A DNA stretch of 64,000 nt. Origin: Archivesica marissinica (lineage: Eukaryota > Mollusca > Bivalvia > Venerida > Vesicomyidae). The notes beneath the pieces are model-generated. The model saw only the letters and a list, made by a program, of their open reading frames with translations. It had not been told where the DNA came from and made no database searches. The DNA lies in NCBI GenBank assembly GCA_014843695.1, contig CM026404.1, positions 53,576,833 through 53,640,832 on the forward strand. Direction: 5' to 3'. The position numbers and the translations under genes were made by a program. Below, piece after piece: positions 12,583 through 25,000 of this stretch (positions are counted from its first letter, which is position 1; each line of letters begins with the position of its first letter).

Positions 12583-15500
12583 AACAAATATGCTCTACAT
12601 GTATATATTTGAATGTATTGCAGTTCCCAGACGTATCTAACAAACAAACAAATAGGCTCTACATGTATATATTTGAATGTATTGCAGTTCCCAGACGTAT
12701 CTAACAAACAAACAAATAGGCTCTACATGTATATATTTGAATGTATTGCATTCCCAGACGTATCTAACAAACAAACAAATATGCTCTACATGTATATATT
12801 TGAATGTATTGCAGTTCCCAGACGTATCTAACAAACAAACAAATAGGCTCTACATGTATATATTTGAATGTATTGCAGTTCCCAGACGTATCTAACAAAC
12901 AAACAAACAAATATGCTCTACATGTATATATTTGAATGTATTGCAGTTCCCAGACGTATCTAACAAACAAACAAACAAAAATGCTCTACATGTATATATT
13001 TGAATGTATTGCAGTTCCCAGACGTATCTAACAAACAAACAAACAAATATGCTCTACATGTATATATTTGAATGTATTGCAGTTCCCAGACTTATCTAAC
13101 AAACAAACAAACAAATATGCTCTACATGTATATATTTGAATGTATTGCAGTTCCCGACGTATCTAACAAACAAACAAACAAATATGCTCTACATGTATAT
13201 ATTTGAATGTATTGCAGTTCCCGGACGTATCTAACAAACAAACAAACAAATATGCTCTACATGTATATATTTGAATGTATTGCAGTTCCCGGACGTATCT
13301 AACAAACAAACAAACAAATATGCTCTACATGTATATATTTGAATGTATTGCAGTTCCCGGACGTATCTAACAAACAAACAAACAAATATGCTCTACATGT
13401 ATATATTTGAATGTATTGCAGTTCCCGGACGTATCTAACAAACAAACAAACAAATATGCTCTACATGTATATATTTGAATGTATTGCAGTTCCCGGACGT
13501 ATCTAACAAACAAACAAACAAATATGCTCTACATGTATATATTTGAATGTATTGCAGTTCCCGGACGTATCTAACAAACAAACAAATAGGCTCTACATGT
13601 ATATATTTGAATGTATTGCAGTTCCCGGACGTATCTAACAAACAAACAAATAAATATGCTCTACATGTATATATTTGAATGTATTGCAGTTCACGGACGT
13701 GTCTAACAAACAAACAAACAAACAAATAGGCTCTACATGTATATATTTGAATGTATTGCAGTTCACGGACGTATCTAACAAACAAACAAACAAATATGCT
13801 CTACATGTATATATTTGAATGTATTGCAGTTTAAGGACGTATCTAACAAACAAACAAACAAATATGCTCTACATGTATATATTTGAATGTATTGCAGTTC
13901 CCGGACGTATCTAACAAACAAACAAACAAACAAACAAACAAACAAATATGCTCTACATGTATATATTTGAATGTATTGCAGTTCCTGGACGTATCTAACA
14001 AACAAACAAACAAATATGCTCTACATGTATATATTTGTATGTATTGCAGTTCCCAGACGTATCTAACAAACAAACAAACAAATATGCTCTACATGTATAT
14101 ATTTGAATGTATTGCAGTTCACGGACGTGTCTAACAAACAAACAAACAAACAAATAGGCTCTACATGTATATATTTGAATGTATTGCAGTTCACGGACGT
14201 ATCTAACAAACAAACAAACAAATATGCTCTACATGTTTATATTTGAATGTATTGCAGTTTAAGGACGTATCTAACAAACAAACAAACAAATATGCTCTAC
14301 ATGTATATATTTGAATGTATTGCAGTTCCCGGACGTATCTAACAAACAAACAAACAAATATGCTCTACATGTATATATTTGAATGTATTGCAGTTCACGG
14401 ACGTATCTAACAAACAAACAAACAAATATGCTCTACATGTATATATTTGAATGTATTGCAGTTCCCGGACGTATCTAACAAACAAACAAATATGCTCTAC
14501 ATGTATATATTTGAATGTATTGCAGTTCCCGGACGTATCTAACAAACAAACAAACAAATATGCTCTACATGTATATATTTGAATGTATTGCAGTTCCCGG
14601 ACGTATCTAACAAACAAACAAACAAATATGCTCTACATGTATATATTTGAATGTATTGCAGTTCCTGGACGTATCTAACAAACAAACAAACAAATATGCT
14701 CTACATGTATATATTTGAATGTATTGCAGTTCCCGGACGTATCTAACAAACAAACAAACAAATATGCTCTACATGTATATATTTGAATGTATTGCAGTTC
14801 CCGGACGTATCTAACAAACAAACAAACAAATATGCTCTACATGTATATATTTGAATGTATTGCAGTTCCCGGACGTATCTAACAAACAAACAAATATGCT
14901 CTACATGTATATATTTGAATGTATTGCAGTTCACGGACGTATCTAACAAACAAACAAACAAATATGCTCTACATGTATATATTTGAATGTATTGCAGTTC
15001 CCGGACGTATCTAACAAACAAACAAACAAATATGCTCTACATGTATATATTTGAATGTATTGCAGTTCCCGGACGTATCTAACAAACAAACAAATATGCT
15101 CTACATGTATATATTTGAATGTATTGCAGTTCACGGACGTATCTAACAAACAAACAAATATGCTCTACATGTATATATTTGAATGTATTGCAGTTCACGG
15201 ACGTATCTAACAAACAAACAAACAAATATGCTCTACATGTATATATTTGAATGTATTGCAGTTCACGGACGTATCTAACAAACAAACAAATAGGCTCTAC
15301 ATGTATATATTTGAATGTATTGCAGTTCACGGACGTATCTAACAAACAAACAAATATGCTCTACATGTATATATTTGAATGTATTGCAGTTCACGGACGT
15401 ATCTAACAAACAAACAAACAAATATGCTCTACATGTATATATTTGAATGTATTGCAGTTCACGGACGTATCTAACAAACAAACAAATATGCTCTACATGT

Positions 15501-18258
15501 ATATATTTGAATGTATTGCAGTTCCCGGACGTATCTAACAAACAAACAAACAAATATGCTCTACATGTATATATTTGAATGTATTGCAGTTCACGGACGT
15601 ATCTAACAAACAAACAAACAAATATGCTCTACATGTATATATTTGAATGTATTGCAGTTCCCGGACGTATCTAACAAACAAACAAACAAATATGCTCTAC
15701 ATGTATATATTTGAATGTATTGCAGTTCCCGGACGTATCTAACAAACAAACAAACAAATATGCTCTACATGTATATATTTGAATGTATTGCAGTTCCCGG
15801 ACGTATCTAACAAACAAACAAACAAATATGCTCTACATGTATATATTTGAATGTATTGCAGTTCCCGGACGTATCTAACAAACAAACAAACAAATATGCT
15901 CTACATGTATATATTTGAATGTATTGCAGTTCCCGGACGTATCTAACAAACAAACAAACAAATATGCTCTACATGTATATATTTGAATGTATTGCAGTTC
16001 CTGGACGTATCTAACAAACAAACAAACAAATATGCTCTACATGTATATATTTGAATGTATTGCAGTTCCTGGACGTATCTAACAACAAACAAACAAATAT
16101 GCTCTACATGTATATATTTGAATGTATTGCAGTTCCCGGACGTATCTAACAAACAAACAAACAAATATGCTCTACATGTATATATTTGAATGTATTGCAG
16201 TTCCTGGACGTATCTAACAAACAAACAAACAAATATGCTCTACATGTATATATTTGAATGTATTGCAGTTCCCGGACGTATCTACAAACAAACAAACAAA
16301 TATGCTCTACATGTATATATTTGAATGTATTGCAGTTCCCGGACGTATCTAACAAACAAACAAACAAATATGCTCTACATGTATATATTTGAATGTATTG
16401 CAGTTCCCGGACGTATCTAACAAACAAACAAACAAATATGCTCTACATGTATATATTTGAATGTATTGCAGTTCCCGGACGTATCTAACAAACAAACAAA
16501 TATGCTCTACATGTATATATTTGAATGTATTGCAGTTCCCGGACGTATCTAACAAACAAACAAATATGCTCTACATGTATATATTTGAATGTATTGCAGT
16601 TCCCGGACGTATCTAACAAACAAACAAATATGCTCTACATGTATATATTTGAATGTATTGCAGTTCCCGGACGTATCTAACAAACAAACAAACAAATAGG
16701 CTCTACATGTATATATTTGAATGTATTGCAGTTCCTGGACGTATCTAACAAACAAACAAACAAATATGCTCTACATGTATATATTTGAATGTATTGCAGT
16801 TCCCGGACGTATCTAACAAACAAACAAACAATATGCTCTACATGTATATATTTGAATGTATTGCAGTTCCGGACGTATCTAACAAAAAACAAATATGCTC
16901 TACATGTATATATTTGAATGTATTGCAGTTCACGGACGTATCTAACAAACAAACAAATATGCTCTACATGTATATATTTGAATGTATTGCAGTTCACGGA
17001 CGTATCTAACAAACAAACAAACAAATATGCTCTACATGTATATATTTGAATGTATTGCAGTTCACGGACGTATCTAACAAACAAACAAACAAATATGCTC
17101 TACATGTATATATTTGAATGTATTGCAGTTCACGGACGTATCTAACAAACAAACAAATATGCTCTACATGTATATATTTGAATGTATTGCAGTTCACGGA
17201 CGTATCTAACAACAAACAAATATGCTCTACATGTATATATTTGAATGTATTGCAGTTCACGGACGTATCTAACAAACAAACAAATATGCTCTACATGTAT
17301 ATATTTGAATGTATTGCAGTTCACGGACGTATCTAACAAACAACAAATATGCTCTACATGTATATATTTGAATGTATTGCAGTTCACGGACGTATCTAAC
17401 AACAAACAAACAAATATGCTCTACATGTATATATTTGAATGTATTGCAGTTCACGGACGTATCTAACAAACAAACAAACAAATATGCTCTACATGTATAT
17501 ATTTGAATGTATTGCAGTTCCCGGACGTATCTAACAAACAAACAAACAAATATGCTCTACATGTATATATTTGAATGTATTGCAGTTCCTGGACGTATCT
17601 AACAAACAAACAAACAAATATGCTCTACATGTATATATTTGAATGTATTGCAGTTCCTGGACGTATCTAACAAACAAACAAACAAATATGCTCTACATGT
17701 ATATATTTGAATGTATTGCAGTTCCCGGACGTATCTAACAAACAAACAAATATGCTCTACATGTATATATTTGAATGTATTGCAGTTCACGGACGTATCT
17801 AACACAAACAACAAACAAATAGGCTCTACATGTATATATTTGTATGTATTGCAGTTCCCGGACGTATCTAACAAACAAACAAATATGCTCTACATGTATA
17901 TATTTGAATGTATTGCAGTTCACGGACGTATCTAACAAACAAACAAATATGCTCTACATGTATATATTTGAATGTATTGCAGTTCACGGACGTATCTAAC
18001 AAACAAACAAATATGCTCTACATGTATATATTTGAATGTATTGCAGTTCCCAGACGTATCTAACAAACAAGCAAACAAATATGCTCTACATGTATATATT
18101 TGAATGTATTGCAGTTCCCGGACATATCTAACAAACAAACAAACAAACAAATATGCTCTACATGTATATATTTGAATGTATTGCAGTTCCCGGACATATC
18201 TAACAAACAAACAAACAAACAAATATGCTCTACATGTATATATTTGAATGTATTGCAG
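12583..18258 (+). repeat. Tandem array of about 84 copies of the exon 2 splice-acceptor region
   Basis: Units of about 60-76 bp, mostly 64 and 68 (mean about 67; I counted about 85 acceptors including the real one). Each runs ctctacatgtatatatttga, atgtattgcag, then ttcccggacgtatctaa and a variable (caaa)n. The piece tgtattgcag plus ttcccggacgtatct is the acceptor and first codons (FPDVS) of DAAM exon 2, and the last unit is the true exon junction at 18258/18259. Length variation lies mainly in the number of caaa repeats (a few units have single-base indels). Exon-start variants include ttcacggac, ttcctggac and tttaaggac. At about 12748 the acceptor G is deleted (attgcattcc). The ctaac of each unit resembles a branch-point motif about 50 nt before the next AG. 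Confidence 0.95.
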
Positions 18259-18320
18259 TTCCCGGACATATCTAAGATAGAACAGGATCTCAGCTTAATT
18301 CATCCCGCATCTAAAGTCAG
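18259..18320 (+). CDS. DAAM: DAAM exon 2 of this window (FH2)
   Basis: A 62-nt exon between acceptor tgtattgcag (AG at 18257-18258) and donor GTAAGT at 18321. It encodes FPDISKIEQDLSLIHPASKV plus two bases of the next codon. This matches the FH2 segment that follows LLHYLV in DAAM (a hydrophobic start, an acidic stretch, then the A-K-V motif). Phase 0 in and phase 2 out fit its neighbours exactly. It is extraordinary in its context: the ~50 nt upstream and the first ~17 nt of the exon are repeated about 84 times in tandem directly upstream (12583-18258), so the real acceptor is the last of a long series. The final two upstream units share the exon's GGACATATCT, while most others have GGACGTATCT. 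Confidence 0.92.
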
Positions 18321-18339
18321 GTAAGTGTATGAACTATGG

Positions 18340-21135
18340 CTACATCTGACAATAGCTGTATAGAGTTGGGACCAGTACTCGAGTACCATGCTGGGTACCA
18401 TGCCGAGTAATGTGGTTACATCTAGCAATAGCTGTATAGAGTTGGGACCAGTACTCGAGTACCATGCTGGGTACCATGCCGGGTAATGTGGTTACATCTA
18501 GCAATAGCTGTATAGAGTTGGGACCAGTACTCGAGTACCATGCTGGGTACCATGCCGGGTAATGTGGTTACATCTAGCAATAGCTGTATAGAGTTGGGAC
18601 CAGTACTCGAGTACCATGCTGGGTACCATGCCGGGTAATGTGGTTACATCTAGCAATAGCTGTATAGAGTTGGGACCAGTACTCGAGTACCATGCTGGGT
18701 ACCATGCCGGGTAATGTGGTTACATCTAGCAATAGCTGTATAGAGTTGGGACCAGTACTCGAGTACCATGCTGGGTACCATGCCGGGTAATGTGGTTACA
18801 TCTAGCAATAGCTGTATAGAGTTGGGACCAGTACTCGAGTACCATGCTGGGTACCATGCCGGGTAATGTGGTTACATCTAGCAATAGCTGTATAGAGTTG
18901 GGACCAGTACTCGAGTACCATGCTGGGTACCATGCCGGGTAATGTGGTTACATCTAGCAATAGCTGTATAGAGTTGGGACCAGTACTCGAGTACCATGCT
19001 GGGTACCATGCCGGGTAATGTGGTTACATCTAGCAATAGCTGTATAGAGTTGGGACCAGTACTCGAGTACCATGCTGGGTACCATGCCGGGTAATGTGGT
19101 TACATCTAGCAATAGCTGTATAGAGTTGGGACCAGTACTCGAGTACCATGCTGGGTACCATGCCGGGTAATGTGGTTACATCTAGCAATAGCTGTATAGA
19201 GTTGGGACCAGTACTCGAGTACCATGCCGGGTACCATGCCGGGTAATGTGGTTACATCTAGCAATAGCTGTATAGAGTTGGGACCAGTACTCGAGTACCA
19301 TGCTGGGTACCATGCCGGGTAATGTGGTTACATCTAGCAATAGCTGTATAGAGTTGGGACCAGTACTCGAGTACCATGCTGGGTACCATGCCGGGTAATG
19401 TGGTTACATCTAGCAATAGCTGTATAGAGTTGGGACCAGTACTCGAGTACCATGCTGGGTACCATGCCGGGTAATGTGGTTACATCTAGCAATAGCTGTA
19501 TAGAGTTGGGACCAGTACTCGAGTACCATGCTGGGTACCATGCCGGGTAATGTGGTTACATCTAGCAATAGCTGTATAGAGTTGGGACCAGTACTCGAGT
19601 ACCATGCTGGGTACCATGCCGGGTAATGTGGTTACATCTAGCAATAGCTGTATAGAGTTGGGACCAGTACTCGAGTACCATGCTGGGTACCATGCCGGGT
19701 AATGTGGTTACATCTAGCAATAGCTGTATAGAGTTGGGACCAGTACTCGAGTACCATGCTGGGTACCATGCCGGGTAATGTGGTTACATCTAGCAATAGC
19801 TGTATAGAGTTGGGACCAGTACTCGAGTACCATGCTGGGTACCATGCCGGGTAATGTGGTTACATCTAGCAATAGCTGTATAGAGTTGGGACCAGTACTC
19901 GAGTACCATGCTGGGTACCATGCCGGGTAATGTGGTTACATCTAGCAATAGCTGTATAGAGTTGGGACCAGTACTCGAGTACCATGCTGGGTACCATGCC
20001 GGGTAATGTGGTTACATCTAGCAATAGCTGTATAGAGTTGGGACCAGTACTCGAGTACCATGCTGGGTACCATGCCGGGTAATGTGGTTACATCTAGCAA
20101 TAGCTGTATAGAGTTGGGACCAGTACTCGAGTACCATGCTGGGTACCATGCCGGGTAATGTGGTTACATCTAGCAATAGCTGTATAGAGTTGGGACCAGT
20201 ACTCGAGTACCATGCTGGGTACCATGCCGGGTAATGTGGTTACATCTAGCAATAGCTGTATAGAGTTGGGACCAGTACTCGAGTACCATGCTGGGTACCA
20301 TGCCGGGTAATGTGGTTACATCTAGCAATAGCTGTATAGAGTTGGGACCAGTACTTGAGTACCATGCTGGGTACCATGCCGGGTAATGTGGTTACATCTA
20401 GCAATAGCTGTATAGAGTTGGGACCAGTACTCGAGTACCATGCTGGGTACCATGCCGGGTAATGTGGTTACATCTAGCAATAGCTGTATAGAGTTGGGAC
20501 CAGTACTCGAGTACCATGCTGGGTACCATGCCGGGTAATGTGGTTACATCTAGCAATAGCTGTATAGAGTTGGGACCAGTACTCGAGTACCATGCTGGGT
20601 ACCATGCCGGGTAATGTGGTTACATCTAGCAATAGCTGTATAGAGTTGGGACCAGTACTCGAGTACCATGCTGGGTACCATGCCGGGTAATGTGGTTACA
20701 TCTAGCAATAGCTGTATAGAGTTGGGACCAGTACTCGAGTACCATGCTGGGTACCATGCCGGGTAATGTGGTTACATCTAGCAATAGCTGTATAGAGTTG
20801 GGACCAGTACTCGAGTACCATGCTGGGTACCATGCCGGGTAATGTGGTTACATCTAGCAATAGCTGTATAGAGTTGGGACCAGTACTCGAGTACCATGCT
20901 GGGTACCATGCCGGGTAATGTGGTTACATCTAGCAATAGCTGTATAGAGTTGGGACCAGTACTCGAGTACCATGCTGGGTACCATGCCGGGTAATGTGGT
21001 TACATCTAGCAATAGCTGTATAGAGTTGGGACCAGTACTCGAGTACCATGCTGGGTACCATGCCGGGTAATGTGGTTACATCTAGCAATAGCTGTATAGA
21101 GTTGGGACCAGTACTCGAGTACCATGCCGGGTAAT
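18340..21135. repeat. 76-bp minisatellite in DAAM intron 2, about 37 copies
   Basis: Unit of 76 bp containing atctagcaatagctgtatag, gttgggaccagtactcgagt and accatgctgggtaccatgcc. Copies are almost identical; I saw only a handful of substitutions (for example ttgag at about 20355 and gccgggtacc at about 19225). Each has a 12-bp perfect palindrome gtactcgagtac. The array starts about 20 bp after the exon 2 donor and ends at a SINE. Confidence 0.96.
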
Positions 21136-21322
21136 AGTTTATACAAATTTATTTTAGCTTGATTGCGAAACAAGTTCTTACAACTTATATTAATCACTCT
21201 CGAGACCTTATTCCTGATGGAATCCATCGCCACTAGGGAGAGAGAAAAGGCAATGTGGAATTTAAATGCCTTGCCTAAGGGCACAATCGTAATGGCTCCA
21301 GCGGGGCTCGAACTCTTGACTT
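21136..21322 (-). mobile_element. tRNA-derived SINE, family A (5'-truncated)
   Basis: Minus-strand copy: tail atttattttagcttgattgc at left, body with ggaatttaaatgccttgcct, and B-box remnant gcggggctcgaactc at 21300-21314. The A-box part is missing. It directly abuts the end of the 76-bp array. Confidence 0.8.
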
Positions 21323-21465
21323 TATGGGATATTAAATGGTTGTGGCTAAAACATGTGGTCCTTATTCACCTGGTGATCTATATTACAAGTTTACCTCAGC
21401 ATTGAAGACTTTCCTATTGATGCATACATTTTAGTCTTGTACCGTATGTCATGAATTGCGACTTT

Positions 21466-21680
21466 CAGAGCAGAGCAGTCTTTCAGATGGGACGTTAACC
21501 GAGGTCTCGTGTCAGTGCTTTAAACCGTGCACGTAAAAGAACCAGAGGAGACTCTGGAATGGGTCTCTGTCTGTATCATTGCACTATCCTCCAAAATCTA
21601 AAATTACTAATCTCTTCAGGAGGCGTCACTCATATGGGCAAAAGGTAGCGACGATAAATAAATGTACAACACAAATAATT
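21466..21680 (+). mobile_element. SINE family B, 5'-truncated, next to exon 3
   Basis: Matches the non-tRNA body of the full family-B copies at 49549, 51184 and 61530 in reverse complement: cagtctttcagatgggacgt, cgtgcacgtaaaagaaccag, gggtctctgtctgtatcatt, caggaggcgtc and gacgataaataaa. The tRNA-like head is absent. It ends about 30 bp before the exon 3 acceptor. Confidence 0.8.
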
Positions 21681-21711
21681 GCGACTGCTTAACCTCCTTG
21701 AACTTTTACAG

Positions 21712-21904
21712 TTTCTCCGAGTTGGACAAGGAACTTGCAACATTGCGTACCGGTCTTAAAGAAATAGAGAGAGAGGTGACCTACTTTCAGAATCAGCTAC
21801 AGTCCCACGGTGACCGGTTTGTTTCGGTGATGACCCAGTTTGCAACTGTCGCTTCATACAACTTCTCTGAGGTTGAGGAATCATACATAGAAATGAAACA
21901 AAAG
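21712..21904 (+). CDS. DAAM: DAAM exon 3 of this window (FH2 C-terminal helices)
   Basis: Acceptor aacttttacag ends at 21711 and donor GTAAAA begins at 21905. The exon is 193 nt: one base completing a Ser codon, then 64 codons from FSELDKELATLRTGLKEIER through GDRFVSVMTQFATVASYNFS to EMKQK. It corresponds to the DAAM1 region with ELDKE-STLRSGLK and GDKFVSVVSQF-TVASFSFS, the last long helices of FH2. The acceptor has a fair pyrimidine tract, unlike exon 2. A 5'-truncated family-B SINE (21466-21680) lies immediately upstream, ending about 30 bp before the exon, so transposon sequence reaches almost to the acceptor. Confidence 0.94.
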
Positions 21905-22094
21905 GTAAAACAATGAGACAAAAGATATTTTAATCAAAACAAGGATGGTAGAGTAGACTATAGTTGATAATGGTGTGGCAAATATTCCTCTAAGCTATCA
22001 TACACATGAAATAAAACATTGTCTTTGTATTATATAAATGCATATTCCCATTTGGAATGCAATGTGATCTATTGGGGTGCGAATCATCATTCAC

Positions 22095-25000
22095 AACATA
22101 CATGAATACATGTATCTAGCATTTACATGCATACATGTATCTAGCATTTACATGAATACATGAACCTAGCATTTACATGAATACATGAACCTAGCATTTA
22201 CATGAATACATGAACCTAGCATTTACATGAATACATGAACCTAGCATTTACATGCATACATGTATCTAGCATTTACATGAATACATGAACCTAGCATTTA
22301 CATGCATACATGAACCTAGCATTTACATGCATACATGAACCTAGCATTTACATGAATACATGAACCTAGCATTTACATGAATACATGAACCTAGCATTTA
22401 CATGAATACATGAACCTAGCATTTACATGAATACATGAACCTAGCATTTACATGAATACAGGAACCTAGCATTTACATGCATACATGTATCTAGCATTTA
22501 CATGAATACATGAACCTAGCATTTACATGAATACATGAACCTAGCATTTACATGAATACATGAACCTAGCATTTACATGAATACAGGAACCTAGCATTTA
22601 CATGAATACATGAACCTAGCATTTACATGTATCTAGCATTTACATGAATACATGAACCTAGCATTTACATGAATACATGAACCTAGCATTTACATGAATA
22701 CATGAACCTAGCATTTACATGAATACATGAACCTAGCATTTACATGAATACATGAACCTAGCATTTACATGAATACATGTACCTAGCATTTACATGTACC
22801 TAGCATTTACATGCATACATGTATCTAGCACTTACATGAATACATGAACCTAGCATTTACATGAATACATGAACCTAGCATTTACATGAATACATGAACC
22901 TAGCATTTACATGAATACATGAACCTAGCATTTACATGAATACATGAACCTAGCATTTACATGAATACATGAACCTAGCATTTACATGCATACATGTACC
23001 TAGCATTTACATGAATACATGAACCTAGCATTTACATGAATACATGAACCTAGCATTTACATGAATACATGAACCTAGCATTTACATGCATACATGTACC
23101 TAGCATTTACATGCATACATGTATCTAGCATTTACATGAATACATGAACCTAGCATTTACATGAATACATGAACCTAGCATTTACATGAATACATGTACC
23201 TAGCATTTACATGAATACAGGAACCTAGCATTTACATGAATACATGAACCTAGCATTTACATGTACCTAGCATTTACATGAATACAGGAACCTAGCATTT
23301 ACATGCATACATGTACCTAGCATTTACATGCATACATGTATCTAGCATTTACATGAATACATGAACCTAGCATTTACATGTACCTAGCATTTACATGAAT
23401 ACATGTACCTAGCATTTACATGAATACATGTACCTAGCATTTACATGCTTACATGTATCTAGCATTTACATGAATACATGAACCTAGCATTTACATGAAT
23501 ACATGTATCTAGCATTTACATGAATACATGAACCTAGCATTTACATGAATACATGAACCTAGCATTTACATGTACCTAGCATTTACATGAATACAGGAAC
23601 CTAGCATTTACATGCATACATGTACCTAGCATTTACATGCATACATGTATCTAGCATTTACATGAATACATGAACCTAGCATTTACATGTACCTAGCATT
23701 TACATGAATACATGTACCTAGCATTTACATGAATACATGTACCTAGCATTTACATGCATACATGTATCTAGCATTTACATGAATACATGAACCTAGCATT
23801 TACATGAATACATGTACCTAGCATTTACATGAATACATGAACCTAGCATTTACATGAATACATGAACCTAGCATTTACATGTACCTAGCATTTACATGAA
23901 TATATGTACCTAGCATTTACATGAATACATGAACCTAGCATTTACATGTACCTAGCATTTACATGAATACATGAACCTAGCATTTACATGAATACAGGAA
24001 CCTAGCATTTACATGAATACATGAACCTAGCATTTACATGAATACATGAACCTAGCATTTACATGAATACATGAACCTAGCATTTACATGAATACAGGAA
24101 CCTAGCATTTACATGCATACATGTACCTAGCATTTACATGCATACATGTATCTAGCATTTACATGAATACATGAACCTAGCATTTACATGTACCTAGCAT
24201 TTACATGAATACATGTACCTAGCATTTACATGAATACATGTACCTAGCATTTACATGCATACATGTATCTAGCATTTACATGCATACATGTATCTAGCAT
24301 TTACATGAATACAGGAACCTAGCATTTACATGTACCTAGCATTTACATGAATACATGAACCTAGCATTTACATGTACCTAGCATTTACATGCATACATGT
24401 ATCTAGCATTTACATGAATACATGAACCTAGCATTTACATGTACCTAGCATTTACATGCATACATGTATCTAGCATTTACATGAATACATGTACCTAGCA
24501 TTTACATGAATACATGAACCTAGCATTTACATGAATACAGGAACCTAGCATTTACATGCATACATGTATCTAGCATTTACATGAATACATGAACCTAGCA
24601 TTTACATGAATACATGAACCTAGCATTTACATGAATACATGAACCTAGCATTTACATGTACCTAGCATTTACATGAATACATGTATCTAGCATTTACATG
24701 CATACATGTACCTAGCATTTACATGCATACATGTATCTAGCATTTACATGAATACATGTACCTAGCATTTACATGAATACATGTACCTAGCATTTACATG
24801 AATACATGAACCTAGCATTTACATGCATACATGTACCTAGCATTTACATGCATACATGTACCTAGCATTTACATGAATACATGTATCTAGCATTTACATG
24901 AATACATGAACCTAGCATTTACATGAATACATGAACCTAGCATTTACATGAATACAGGAACCTAGCATTTACATGAATACATGAACCTAGCATTTACATG

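Noticed and set aside
12613..18222. Many 65-135-residue frames on both strands
   Set aside because: By-products of the 64/68-bp acceptor array; the only coding part is exon 2 at 18259-18320.
18340..21135. CRISPR-like regular repeats
   Set aside because: The whole 76-bp unit is repeated with no unique spacers, in an intron of an animal gene. The same applies to all other arrays.
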